A stretch of DNA of 33,702 bases, taken from assembly GCA_030640985.1 (NCBI GenBank), contig DAOWII010000052.1:1-33702 (forward strand), read 5' to 3'. Position numbers and translations under genes: made by a program. Positions 1 through 8,307 of the stretch are shown here, one piece after another. Source of the stretch: Chromatiales bacterium. GTDB taxonomy: Bacteria; Pseudomonadota; Gammaproteobacteria; Thiohalomonadales; Thiohalomonadaceae. The notes under the pieces are model-generated. The model was not told where the DNA came from and did no database searches. It saw only the letters and a program-made list of their open reading frames with translations. The first letter of the stretch is position 1. Each line of letters begins with the position of its first letter.

Positions 1-152
1 CGGCCATGTCCATAAACGAAGTATCCAGCTGTAAATCCGGTACTTCTTCTGCCTGAGCCAACACCACGCCGGGCTCAGCCATATCCATGCCTGATACATC
101 CACTTGTAACGCCGGCACTTCCTCTGCAGCAACCAGAATTACACCGGGCTCA
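1..152. repeat. 75-bp in-frame tandem repeat within the first gene
   Basis: Two copies of a 75-bp unit are visible. The segment starting GGCCATGTCCAT near base 2 recurs as AGCCATATCCAT near base 77. Both units end in a CCGGGCTC block, near bases 69-76 and 144-151. The period is a multiple of three, so it encodes a 25-residue protein repeat. The array runs off the window edge, so the copy number is unknown. Confidence 0.8.
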
Positions 153-505
153 TCCACCGTGACATTTTCCATAGCGCCTATCGTAGGCGCTTGTGTCAGT
201 TGTTCAGGGCTTGATGTACTCTCCTGACTCACTGTTGCTGCGGGAGTAACAGATGCCGGTTTTTGAGCGGCTGCTAAATTTATAATCTCTGCAACAGCCC
301 CCGCCTTATGCAGGGCAAGTTTGTACTTTCCCGCTGTTTGTTGATCGACACCTTTTTTAATAACAACACGCTTGCCCGAAAAAAGATGCTCAACTTTTGT
401 CGCATCCAGCTTAAACAACTGAGCGAGATTGGTTCTTACCTGGGCAGGATCTGCGCCCTCAACCAATTGACCACTAAATGCTACTGCAAACGTATTCTCA
501 CTCAT
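1..505 (-). CDS. Repeat-bearing protein of unknown function, truncated by window edge
   Basis: This leftward reading frame is open from an ATG at 505 to the window edge (168 codons), so the C-terminus is missing; it is absent from the ORF track. GGAG lies about 9 nt before the ATG. Residues 1 to about 75 form a compact conserved-looking domain that begins MSENTFAVAFSGQLVEGADP and includes LFSGKRVVIKKG. An Ala/Thr/Gln/Ser-rich linker follows. The visible end is a tandem repeat of about 25 residues containing EPGVxLxxAEEVPxLQxD and a (S/F)MDMA segment. No signal peptide or membrane segment is seen. I have an impression of the N-terminal domain from gammaproteobacterial hypothetical proteins but know no function. 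It lies 18 nt downstream of the small exported-protein gene and is probably cotranscribed with it. Confidence 0.75.
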   Translation of the reverse strand, partial: MSENTFAVAFSGQLVEGADPAQVRTNLAQLFKLDATKVEHLFSGKRVVIKKGVDQQTAGKYKLALHKAGAVAEIINLAAAQKPASVTPAATVSQESTSSPEQLTQAPTIGAMENVTVDEPGVILVAAEEVPALQVDVSGMDMAEPGVVLAQAEEVPDLQLDTSFMDMA

Positions 506-523
506 TATAAAACTCCAACAGCC

Positions 524-886
524 CTACAATTCAATATCGAATATAGCTTCAATCTCGTGGCTCCCCGCCTTGAGGCGAATCACCTTGGTATCCAGGCGTA
601 TGTCTATACTGTCCTTGTTACCTATGGGGATTTTTGCCCGGATTGAACTACTTACCGGCTCAGCATATTCATAAAGGGCTTCATCCAGAACGCTCCCTTT
701 TTTCAATTTCTTTTGCCAGCCGGGAGGCAAGCTTCCGCCACGTGAAACCTTCTTTTTTAACCCGGAAGGCAACTGCACGGGAAAATGATTTTCCACCCTG
801 GGATAATGCCCTTTCCCTTCCGGTGGCTTGGCATACAACGAGGGGCTTGCACACAGACCAATAACTAACAGCATAATTATTCTCAT
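524..886 (-). CDS. Small exported protein of unknown function (RcnB-like LPPGW motif)
   Basis: This is a 120-residue protein with an N-terminal hydrophobic signal peptide (MRIIMLLVIGLCASPSLYA, likely cleaved before KPPEGKG), so it is probably periplasmic. The mature part is basic and contains GGSLPPGWQKKLKKG, a motif common in small periplasmic proteins related to RcnB. A C-terminal half follows that looks beta-strand rich. A strong AGGAG lies 7 nt before the ATG. The truncated repeat protein follows on the same strand 18 nt downstream. Its role is unknown; a link to metal homeostasis would rest only on the LPPGW motif. Confidence 0.75.
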   Translation of the reverse strand: MRIIMLLVIGLCASPSLYAKPPEGKGHYPRVENHFPVQLPSGLKKKVSRGGSLPPGWQKKLKKGSVLDEALYEYAEPVSSSIRAKIPIGNKDSIDIRLDTKVIRLKAGSHEIEAIFDIEL

Positions 887-999
887 ACTGGCACTCCTGA
901 TACTTGCTTCTGATAACTTAAGTGTAATTATAGTTCCAACTGTACAGGAAAGGGTAAAAAACCGTCCAGGTGCAGAGTCATCTTCTTAATAACCTTACC

Positions 1000-2397
1000 C
1001 TACAGTGCCAAAAGATCCAGTTGCTCCCCCTGTCCAGGCGTAATAACCCGGGCATGGGTTTCCGATATTAGTCTTTCTTCCAGGGCATCCATCGCTTCAG
1101 GCTCACCATGCACCAGTGCCGTTAGCGGATTCCCCTCAAAATGACCATGCCAGTTTACCAGGCCGTCACTGTCAGCATGGGCTGAAAGACCTCCAACGGT
1201 ATGAATCTTTGCTGCCACTCTCATGGTTTCACCCCATAAACGAATGCTGTCTGTACCATCGACAAGGGCACGCCCAAGCGTACCACGTGCCTGAAAGCCA
1301 ACAATAATCAACTGGCAATCATTCCGCCAGATATTGTGTTTAAGGTGGTGCTTGATTCGCCCGCCACTACACATACCGCTACCGGCAATAATAATGGCAC
1401 CATCGCTGATTTGATTAATGCCCATAGACTGTAGTGCCGTACGACTAAACGTTAGATTGGGTAGAGAAAACAGTCCACCCTGTTCATGGGCATGTTTTGT
1501 CGCCTCGATATCATAGAGATCACTATGCCGGGCATAAACATCCGTCGCCGCGATGGCCATCGGGCTGTCGAGAAAAATATGCCAGCGTCCCATATCCCAT
1601 GCTTCGTAGTGACGGGCAAAGGTATATAACAACTCCTGCGTTCGACCCACTGTAAAAGCAGGAATCAATATATTGCCATGGCCTTTTCTCGCTTGTATAA
1701 ATATCTGCGCCATTTCCTCCCAGGTCTCCTCCCAGGAGCGATGCAAACGATCGCCATAGGTACTTTCCATCACCACCAGATCCGCTTGTTTTATAGCTTC
1801 CGGATCACGCAATATGGCGGCGCCTCGATGACCCAGATCTCCACTAAACACCAGCTTGCGTGACTCACTGCCTTCATCCAGCCATACTTCGACGATGGAT
1901 GAACCCAGTATGTGCCCAGCATCCCTAAAACGTATTGTTACCCCCGGTATAATTTCCTTTTTTTCACCATAGACCATGCCTCGAAATCGATGCATAGCAG
2001 CTTGTGCTTCCTGCACCGTATACAGCGGCTCTAATAAAGGTTGATGTTTTCTTTCCCGTTTACGGTTTTCCCACTCCGCTTCTTTCTCGTTAATATAACC
2101 AGCATCCTTGAACATGATTCGGCAGAGATCCAGGCTCGCCTCATGGGTGTAAATGGGCCCCTTAAAACCTGCCTTTACCAGCATAGGGATACGCCCGGAA
2201 TGATCCAGATGGGAATGGGTTAGCACCACCGCATCAATCTGTGCAGGGTTAAATGGAAAAGCTTCTGCATTGCGCGCTTCATCCGCTTTTGAACCTTGTA
2301 TCAGACCACAGTCCACCAGAACCTGTCTTCCTCCACAGTGGAGCAGAAAACAGGAACCGGTTACTTCACGGGTTGCACCCAGGAATTGAATATTCAT
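1000..2397 (-). CDS. MBL-fold beta-CASP exonuclease-like protein (RNA-processing family)
   Basis: This 465-residue cytoplasmic protein carries the metallo-beta-lactamase zinc signature HSHLDH (61-66), then DAGHILGS (His162) and SGDLG (Asp187). The beta-CASP domain is marked by ESTYGDR (about 211-217), DSPMA and GSGMCSGGR. A late SAHAD supplies another metal-binding histidine. This is the architecture of the bacterial homologues of the CPSF73/Ysh1 RNA nucleases. Length and motif set are complete, so the enzyme is predicted to be active on RNA. It begins 25 nt after the stop codon of the P-type ATPase on the same strand and is probably cotranscribed. Substrate is not predictable from sequence; activity on DNA or a non-nuclease role cannot be excluded. 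Confidence 0.9.
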   Translation of the reverse strand: MNIQFLGATREVTGSCFLLHCGGRQVLVDCGLIQGSKADEARNAEAFPFNPAQIDAVVLTHSHLDHSGRIPMLVKAGFKGPIYTHEASLDLCRIMFKDAGYINEKEAEWENRKRERKHQPLLEPLYTVQEAQAAMHRFRGMVYGEKKEIIPGVTIRFRDAGHILGSSIVEVWLDEGSESRKLVFSGDLGHRGAAILRDPEAIKQADLVVMESTYGDRLHRSWEETWEEMAQIFIQARKGHGNILIPAFTVGRTQELLYTFARHYEAWDMGRWHIFLDSPMAIAATDVYARHSDLYDIEATKHAHEQGGLFSLPNLTFSRTALQSMGINQISDGAIIIAGSGMCSGGRIKHHLKHNIWRNDCQLIIVGFQARGTLGRALVDGTDSIRLWGETMRVAAKIHTVGGLSAHADSDGLVNWHGHFEGNPLTALVHGEPEAMDALEERLISETHARVITPGQGEQLDLLAL

Positions 2398-2422
2398 ATG
2401 TTTAGTTCACTTCACCGCTTAG

Positions 2423-5101
2423 TTAAGCACTACTATATATCCAGCCTTTGCGTGTCATCCATTTCTCTATCTCTACTGCTACAAAGACTACCATGGCCAA
2501 AGCAAAACATATCAATAACTCGTACATTGCCAATGGCTCGGTTTTGAAAATAAGGTTTAACGCGGGCATATAGATCACCGCCAATTGCAGACCCACGGTC
2601 ACTATCACGGCCACAAGCAAGGGACGATTGCTAAATAAACCAATTTTAAACAGCGATTCACTTTCGGAACGAATGGCCAGCACATGGGCCAGTTGGGAAA
2701 TAGTCAGCACAGTAAAGACCATGGTTTGCCAATGTGCTGGGGCATAGGTGATTGCCCAGGCCTGGGCCAGCAGTGACACTCCACCGATCAATAAACCGAC
2801 CCAAAGAATGTGCTGCCACATGCCATGGGCGAAAATATTCTCCTGGGGAGGCCGTGGCAATCGCCCCATGACACCCTTCTCTTCGGGCTCCACCGCCAGG
2901 GCGAGTCCCGGCAAACCGTCTGTCACCAGGTTGATCCACAGAATATGGATTGGCAGCAAAGGGATGGGCAGGCCGAGAAAGGGAGCCAACAGCAGTGTCC
3001 ATATTTCGCCAGAATTACTGGTCATGGTATATCGGATAAATTTGCGGATGTTGTCATAGATACGCCGCCCCTCACGTACGGCGACAACGATGGTGCTGAA
3101 GTTGTCATCCAGCAACACCATGTCCGAAGCCTCACGGGCGACTTCGGTACCCTTCTGGCCCATGGCCACGCCGATATCGGCACGCTTCAATGCGGGGGCA
3201 TCGTTGACCCCGTCTCCGGTCATGGCGACAAACTCACCTTGCGCCTGTAGCGCCTCGACAATGCGAATCTTCTGCTCCGGCGTGACCCGAGCATAGACCC
3301 GGATACTGGACACCCTGGCGGCAAAATCCTGTTGGGATATCTGTGCCAGTTCACTCCCGGTCATCACCTCATCGGCCTGGATTGCGATGCCCAAACGTAG
3401 CGCTATAGCGCGGGCTGTTTCGGGATGATCGCCGGTAATTAATACCGGAGTGATACCCGCGGACTGACAATCGATGACCGCCTGTGGCACTTCTTCCCTC
3501 GGGGGATCAATGAGCGCTACCAGACCTAACAGCGTAAGTTCAGACTCTACTTCAACGGCATCCATAACCTTCGGGACTTGCTCAAACCGTCGATAGGCCA
3601 GCGCCATGACCCGATAGCCCTCGGCGGCCAGTTGTGATGCCTGCTGCAACAGGCTTTCCGCTTCCAGGTTCACTTCACCCGCTTGCTGCAACTGCCTGCG
3701 GCACTGTGCCAGCACCTGTTCCGGTGCACCCTTGGTAAAGGCGATTGCCCCGCCATCGCCGGGATGCCCACTATCGCAAGGATGCAGGGTGGTCATGCAC
3801 TTACGTGTCGCGTCAAAAGGAATTTCTGCCAAACGGGGAAACTGTTGTTCCAGTGTCGGTTTATTGAAACCCGCTTGCTCTGCCACCCGGTACAGTGCCA
3901 GCTCGGTAGGCTCTCCTGAAATGCTCTCCCCGGGCTGGATCAATACATCACTGTTCAGGGCAAGGGCCTGCCCCATTAACTGCCAAACGGTTTGTTCGCT
4001 ATTTTCCGGTATCTGGCTTATCCGTTGTCCATCCACCACAAACAGATCCACAGTCATTTCATTTTTGGTCAGGGTGCCGGTCTTGTCCGAACAGATGTAG
4101 GTGACCGAACCCAGGGTCTCCACCGCTGGCAAGGTGCGGATCAACGCCTTGTGGCGACTCATCTTGTGGGCACCCAGGGCCAGGGTCAGGCTCACCACCG
4201 CTGGCAGGGCTTCCGGGATGGCCGCCACCGCCAGGCTGATGGCCGTCAGGAACATCAATAGCAAAGGCTCGCCACGTAACAGACCAGCGGCAAAGATAAG
4301 CGCAGAGATTCCCAGCACCACCAGGGCCAGACGCCTTCCCAATTGCGCCAATCGTTTTTGCAGTGGCGTTTTAACCTCTTCAGCCTGCTGCAACAGCTGT
4401 GCAATAGCGCCAAGTTCCGTCACCATGCCCGTCGCCACCACCATGCCCTCGGCACGGCCACTGGCCACCTGGGTACCCTTGAAGGCCATATTGAGCCGAT
4501 CCGCCAGGGGTTGATCCGGTTCAAACACCTGTTCATTTTGCTTGGCGACCACGGTGGACTCACCGGTCAGGGCGGACTCATCCAGCTTCAGGTCTGCCAC
4601 CTGCGACAACCGCATATCCGCAGGCACCACATCTCCCGCACCCAGCAATACCACATCTCCCGGCACCAACTCCGTGGCAGGTAAACGGATAATGCGCCCT
4701 TCCCGGCGCACCCGTGCCTCCGGGGCAGCCATCTCACGCAGAGCCTGCACCGCCCTTTCCGCCCGGTATTCCTGAATCACGCCGATCACTGCATTCATCA
4801 GCACAATAAACATGATGGCGGCCGCATCCACCGGCTCCCCCACCAGCCCTGAAATCAACGCCGCCACCAGCAGCACCAGGATCATGAAATCACTGAACTG
4901 GCTCAACAACATACGCCAAAGGGGACGACGGGGGGCCACCTGGATTGCATTCAGGCCGTGAATTTGTCTACGCTGAATCACACCTGCAGCATCAAGCCCC
5001 AGATGCGGATCCGCATCCAGTTGCTGTGCGACTTCTTTATTCTCCAGGCTATGCCAGTGAGTAGTATTCGTATCCATTGGGCCTTTCTCGAAACGAGACA
5101 T
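2423..5101 (-). CDS. P-type cation-transporting ATPase, type II (probable Ca2+ ATPase)
   Basis: This inner-membrane ATP-driven cation pump has 892 residues. In order it shows an N-terminal cation-ATPase domain, the actuator motif LTGES (about 178-182), PEALP in M4 (about 296-300), the phosphorylation motif DKTGTLT (Asp339), and the hinge TGDGVNDAPALK. A C-terminal six-helix region includes TSNSGE (M5) and NLVTDGLP (M6). The M4 Glu, M5 Asn/Glu and M6 Asn/Thr/Asp correspond to Ca2+ ligands of SERCA, so Ca2+ is the best substrate guess; a Na+ or broader cation role remains possible. AGGG lies 7 nt before the first ATG, supporting the start at 5101; an internal ATG at 5077 is the alternative. It is divergent from a CaCA antiporter and upstream of the beta-CASP gene. 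Confidence 0.93.
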   Translation of the reverse strand: MSRFEKGPMDTNTTHWHSLENKEVAQQLDADPHLGLDAAGVIQRRQIHGLNAIQVAPRRPLWRMLLSQFSDFMILVLLVAALISGLVGEPVDAAAIMFIVLMNAVIGVIQEYRAERAVQALREMAAPEARVRREGRIIRLPATELVPGDVVLLGAGDVVPADMRLSQVADLKLDESALTGESTVVAKQNEQVFEPDQPLADRLNMAFKGTQVASGRAEGMVVATGMVTELGAIAQLLQQAEEVKTPLQKRLAQLGRRLALVVLGISALIFAAGLLRGEPLLLMFLTAISLAVAAIPEALPAVVSLTLALGAHKMSRHKALIRTLPAVETLGSVTYICSDKTGTLTKNEMTVDLFVVDGQRISQIPENSEQTVWQLMGQALALNSDVLIQPGESISGEPTELALYRVAEQAGFNKPTLEQQFPRLAEIPFDATRKCMTTLHPCDSGHPGDGGAIAFTKGAPEQVLAQCRRQLQQAGEVNLEAESLLQQASQLAAEGYRVMALAYRRFEQVPKVMDAVEVESELTLLGLVALIDPPREEVPQAVIDCQSAGITPVLITGDHPETARAIALRLGIAIQADEVMTGSELAQISQQDFAARVSSIRVYARVTPEQKIRIVEALQAQGEFVAMTGDGVNDAPALKRADIGVAMGQKGTEVAREASDMVLLDDNFSTIVVAVREGRRIYDNIRKFIRYTMTSNSGEIWTLLLAPFLGLPIPLLPIHILWINLVTDGLPGLALAVEPEEKGVMGRLPRPPQENIFAHGMWQHILWVGLLIGGVSLLAQAWAITYAPAHWQTMVFTVLTISQLAHVLAIRSESESLFKIGLFSNRPLLVAVIVTVGLQLAVIYMPALNLIFKTEPLAMYELLICFALAMVVFVAVEIEKWMTRKGWIYSSA

Positions 5102-5126
5102 GAGCGTACCCTACTATAACAAGGCC

Positions 5127-5134
5127 ATTATAAT
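5127..5134. promoter_or_regulatory. Candidate shared -10 element in the ATPase/antiporter divergent gap
   Basis: The 83-bp gap between the divergent ATPase and antiporter genes contains ATTATAAT, which reads as TATAAT on both strands. No good -35 hexamer is visible at 16-18 nt on either side, so this is only a candidate. Confidence 0.25.
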
Positions 5135-5184
5135 TTTGAATCTTTCATGAAAATCTCCCAAACAAACGCCTGGTAGTAAAGATC

Positions 5185-6162
5185 ATGCTTACCGATATCC
5201 TGATTCTTTTTATCGGCATCGTCAGCATATTATTTCTGGCGGAGGTGATCATTCGTAACGCCATTGACTGGGCGCGCTATTACCAACTCTCCGGCAGTTT
5301 TGTTGGCCTGACCCTGCTCTCGATAGGTACCAGCATTCCAGAACTCATGACCCACCTGGTGGGTAGTGTGAACATTCTGCAGCGGCCTGAGGCGATTAAT
5401 ATCATTTCCGGTTTATTAATCGGCACCAATATCGGCTCAGATATTTTCCAGCAGAACTTTATCCTGCCAGTGGTTGGGCTGGTGGGCACTCTCATTGTAA
5501 TGCGCCGCCACCTGCATGCAGAGGTTGGCGCCATGACCGGAGCAGCAGTCTTAACCTGGTTTTTTTGTCTTGGTGGGCAGGTCACTCGACTTGAAGGTGT
5601 GATGCTGTTGCTGGCCTATGCCGGTTACCTGCTCTATCTGTGGAAAAGTCCAGACTTTACTATTCAGCACGATGATAATGCGGGTCAGGCAAAAAACAAT
5701 GTCATTTTGCCCTCACTGATTATACTGGTGGCCTTTATCCTCATGGCCGTGGTCACCGATCAAGTCGTTGGCGCGGCCAGCCGTATGGTTGAGCAACTAC
5801 CCATCAGTGCATCGCTGTTCGGTGTGCTTATTTTAGGTATTGCCACTTCACTACCAGAGCTATCCACTGCGCTGACCTCTATCTACCGTGGACAAAAGGG
5901 AATTTCCGTGGGCATTCTGGTGGGCAGTAATATTACCAATCCCTTATTTGGTATTGGCCTTGGTGCTGTCATATCCACTTACACCGTACCGGATGTGGTC
6001 AACTTCTATGACCTGCCGGTTAATATTGCCACAGCACTATTGCTCTATGCCTTTTTATGGCGCAAGGAGGGCTTGACTAAAAAAGAGGCGCTTATTTTAA
6101 TTCTGTTGTTTGTGATGTACCTGCTGTTCAGGCAGGTATTTTTCCCGGAGGACTTCCCCTAG
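5185..6162 (+). CDS. Calcium/sodium antiporter, CaCA family
   Basis: This 325-residue, almost wholly hydrophobic protein has about ten membrane helices in two inverted halves. Each half holds an alpha-repeat of the CaCA superfamily. The first is SIGTSIPELMT followed by GTNIGSD (about residues 47-90). The second is GIATSLPELSTALTS followed by GSNITNPLFGIGLG (about 217-260). The acidic residue in each PEL motif is the expected cation ligand. The family exchanges Na+ or H+ for Ca2+ across the inner membrane. It is divergent from a SERCA-like ATPase, which suggests a shared Ca2+ export role. It converges on mtgA with only 10 bp between stop codons. Confidence 0.93.
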   Translation: MLTDILILFIGIVSILFLAEVIIRNAIDWARYYQLSGSFVGLTLLSIGTSIPELMTHLVGSVNILQRPEAINIISGLLIGTNIGSDIFQQNFILPVVGLVGTLIVMRRHLHAEVGAMTGAAVLTWFFCLGGQVTRLEGVMLLLAYAGYLLYLWKSPDFTIQHDDNAGQAKNNVILPSLIILVAFILMAVVTDQVVGAASRMVEQLPISASLFGVLILGIATSLPELSTALTSIYRGQKGISVGILVGSNITNPLFGIGLGAVISTYTVPDVVNFYDLPVNIATALLLYAFLWRKEGLTKKEALILILLFVMYLLFRQVFFPEDFP

Positions 6163-6172
6163 GACCTCCTAC

Positions 6173-6910
6173 CTATAGCCCCATATTTCGGCTGATCTTT
6201 TTCTTTTGTTTTAAAAAATATTTTGTGCGTGCTGCAGGGTTATGCTTTACCGGACTGGTGAGGCTTGCTGCAAGTTCTATCGCTTCATTCATAGAGAGCT
6301 TTGCGGCACTCTTACCCCAGTAATGACGTGCCGCAGCATCGACACCGTACAAGCCCCGACCAAACTCCGCCACGTTAAGATAAATTTCCAGAATTCGCCC
6401 TTTACTTACATTTCGCTCCAGCGACAAAGTCAGCCAAAGCTCATGCCATTTTCGGATAGGGTTACGTGAAGGCGTCAGCAACATATTTTTGATCATTTGC
6501 TGAGAGATCGTGCTACCGCCATAACCTATTTTGTAATTCTCAATATTGTATTCCATGGCCTCTTTCAAGGCCTGGGTATCAATCCCTTCATGTTGATAAA
6601 AGCGACTATCCTCAGCGACGATCGCCGCACGAATAATATTTTGTGAAATAGAAGAAAGAGCCACGGGGCGCCAGCGTAAAGATGGCAGTTTTTTATCTGT
6701 TGCCCGCTGATATTCATACGTCTTGATGAACATCGACTTCTGCACAGGCCCCCGCTCATAATGATGCCAGTCAGGCATCGACCCCCAGATATAGCCAAGA
6801 TCAATAAGCAGGCCAAGTACCAACAAACGTATCGCCCAACGTGAATATTTAGCTAAGCGCTTGCCGCGCGCCTTGTAATTTTGCAATTTATATCGAATAT
6901 TCCAGAACAT
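6173..6910 (-). CDS. mtgA: Monofunctional biosynthetic peptidoglycan transglycosylase
   Basis: This 245-residue protein polymerises glycan strands from lipid II at the periplasmic face of the inner membrane. A single N-terminal membrane anchor (about 26-44) is followed by a complete GT51 domain. It contains EDSRFYQHEG with the catalytic Glu at about 100, GGSTISQQMIKN, the RKWHE segment, and GRILEIYLNVAEFGRG. Length matches the usual MtgA (about 240 residues), and no transpeptidase domain follows, which separates it from class A PBPs. No convincing Shine-Dalgarno precedes the ATG at 6910. It begins a leftward gene run and ends 10 bp from the convergent antiporter. Confidence 0.95.
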   Translation of the reverse strand: MFWNIRYKLQNYKARGKRLAKYSRWAIRLLVLGLLIDLGYIWGSMPDWHHYERGPVQKSMFIKTYEYQRATDKKLPSLRWRPVALSSISQNIIRAAIVAEDSRFYQHEGIDTQALKEAMEYNIENYKIGYGGSTISQQMIKNMLLTPSRNPIRKWHELWLTLSLERNVSKGRILEIYLNVAEFGRGLYGVDAAARHYWGKSAAKLSMNEAIELAASLTSPVKHNPAARTKYFLKQKKKISRNMGL

Positions 6911-6999
6911 TGATTTTCAACTTTAAGTATTACTATTCATTTTTATTATAGTTGAAAAGTACCTCATCGCTCCTACGGGCACTTTTTGAAAATGCTGAT

Positions 7000-7650
7000 T
7001 TAGCCCGTTTCAAAATTGATGGCCATATGCCTTCCATCACAGAAGGGTTTGTTATTGGAGGCTCCGCAACGGCATAGCGCCGTTTTGTCACCACAAAAGG
7101 CTTTACGGCCACTTGCCGCATGGATAGTAACAGGCCCTTCAAACACCAAGGGCCCGTTCTTTAACCCTTTAATTTTTAGACTCGCCGGGTTCTGACTCTC
7201 CGCTGTACAGTCAGACGCGATAGCACCGGAATCCTTAAAGCCGGCTTTTCCATGGCTGCCATCACAAAAAGGTTTGTTGCCTGATGCACCACAACGACAT
7301 AAAGCAACTTTGCTTTGAATATGCTGGAAGGGATTATTAATATTTTGTAAATCCAGATCGCCTTTCACATAAAGTGGCCCATCGGGCGATACCATCACTG
7401 AATTAAAGTCAACAACCGTATCTTCGCCACCATCATCCAGGCGCTTATATCTCAATGCGCCTGTCGGGCAGCGTTCAACAACTGCAGCAGCCACATCGGC
7501 CGACACTGCATCTGGATCACACCAGGGATCTTTTTCCACGTTAAACAATGCTCTGGAGCCACGGCCACATTCCGCTGCATGGATACAAAGCCTGCGGTCA
7601 TAAACAATCTCAATATCTTTTCCTGTGTAAGTGCTTACCTGCTCTTTCAT
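7000..7650 (-). CDS. CDGSH iron-sulfur protein with N-terminal ferredoxin-like domain
   Basis: This 216-residue protein has three predicted Fe-S modules. Residues 1-75 resemble the Fer4_19 mono-cluster domain (Cys22, Cys28, Cys61 in CPTGAL, with an additional Cys44). Residues 118-133 (CRCGASGNKPFCDGSH) form a full CDGSH motif for a 2Fe-2S cluster with three Cys and one His. A second copy at 193-208 ends CDGRH, with Arg replacing Ser but all four ligands kept. No signal peptide is seen, so it is cytoplasmic. AGGGAGG lies about 7 nt before the ATG. It lies 39 bp downstream of yceI on the same strand. The family is linked to redox and Fe-S handling; the specific partner is unknown. Confidence 0.92.
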   Translation of the reverse strand: MKEQVSTYTGKDIEIVYDRRLCIHAAECGRGSRALFNVEKDPWCDPDAVSADVAAAVVERCPTGALRYKRLDDGGEDTVVDFNSVMVSPDGPLYVKGDLDLQNINNPFQHIQSKVALCRCGASGNKPFCDGSHGKAGFKDSGAIASDCTAESQNPASLKIKGLKNGPLVFEGPVTIHAASGRKAFCGDKTALCRCGASNNKPFCDGRHMAINFETG

Positions 7651-7689
7651 GGCTATGCCTCCCTACTGTTAAGGAACTGACACTACTTA

Positions 7690-8271
7690 TTATTTCCTGA
7701 TGCCCTCAATAAACAGACGCAATTTCATATCATCAGATAAAGGCCCCAGGTTGTGGTTCATATCGAAATCACTGCGTTTGATTTTTGTATGGCCAACATA
7801 ACCGCGACGATAGCCGCCCCAGGGATCATTTCCGGCACCCACAGAATCAACCTTGATTGTGATCTCTTTGGTCACGCCATGCAGGGTTAACTTCCCTTTA
7901 ATGGAACCACCCTTATCACCCACTTTTGCACTGGTGCTCTCGAATGTGGCTTCCGGGAATTTTTTTACATTAAGAAACTTTTTATCGCGAAGGTGCTTGT
8001 CACGCTCGGCATCATTAGTATCGACACTATCTGTCTTAATCACTACAGAAATCGAAGTGGCCCTGGGTTTTCCTGGCACATAGGTAAAGTTTCCTGACAG
8101 GGTTTCGAAGTTCCCTTGCATAATACTGAAACCGAGATGGGAGATTTCGAACTCAACACCGGAGTGGCGCGGATCGATACGATACTCCTCTCCGAAAGAC
8201 GTCTGTGCATATCCACTGAGTAATACTGCTGCCACTGGAACAATGAACAACTTGCTAAGGCTACATTTCAT
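7690..8271 (-). CDS. YceI-family periplasmic lipid-binding-like protein
   Basis: This 193-residue protein has an N-terminal signal peptide (hydrophobic to about residue 20, likely cleaved near SFG before EEYRID). The rest is a complete YceI domain, recognisable from EYRIDPRHSGVEFEISHLG, the KFPEATFES segment, GKLTLHGVTKEI and the terminal MKLRLFIEG. YceI proteins form an extended lipocalin-like barrel that holds an amphiphilic or isoprenoid molecule in the periplasm. AGGAG lies 7 nt before the ATG. The gene sits 36 bp after the cytochrome b561 gene, the same pairing as E. coli yceJ-yceI, so the two probably form an operon and may share a redox function. Confidence 0.93.
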   Translation of the reverse strand: MKCSLSKLFIVPVAAVLLSGYAQTSFGEEYRIDPRHSGVEFEISHLGFSIMQGNFETLSGNFTYVPGKPRATSISVVIKTDSVDTNDAERDKHLRDKKFLNVKKFPEATFESTSAKVGDKGGSIKGKLTLHGVTKEITIKVDSVGAGNDPWGGYRRGYVGHTKIKRSDFDMNHNLGPLSDDMKLRLFIEGIRK

Positions 8272-8307
8272 TTTGCATCTCCTGTTAATGGTTTTTATTA
8301 CTTACGT

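Noticed and set aside
308-646. 112-residue ORF on the + strand
   Set aside because: Spans the antisense of two leftward genes with a signal peptide and Shine-Dalgarno sites; shadow frame.
735-750. CACGTGAAAC half of a parS site near 740
   Set aside because: The left arm (CCGC) does not pair with the right arm, so only a half-site is present by chance.
6145-6172. GGAGG...CCTCC inverted repeat between the CaCA gene and mtgA as terminator
   Set aside because: Short 5-bp arms, 13-nt loop and no T-run on either strand.
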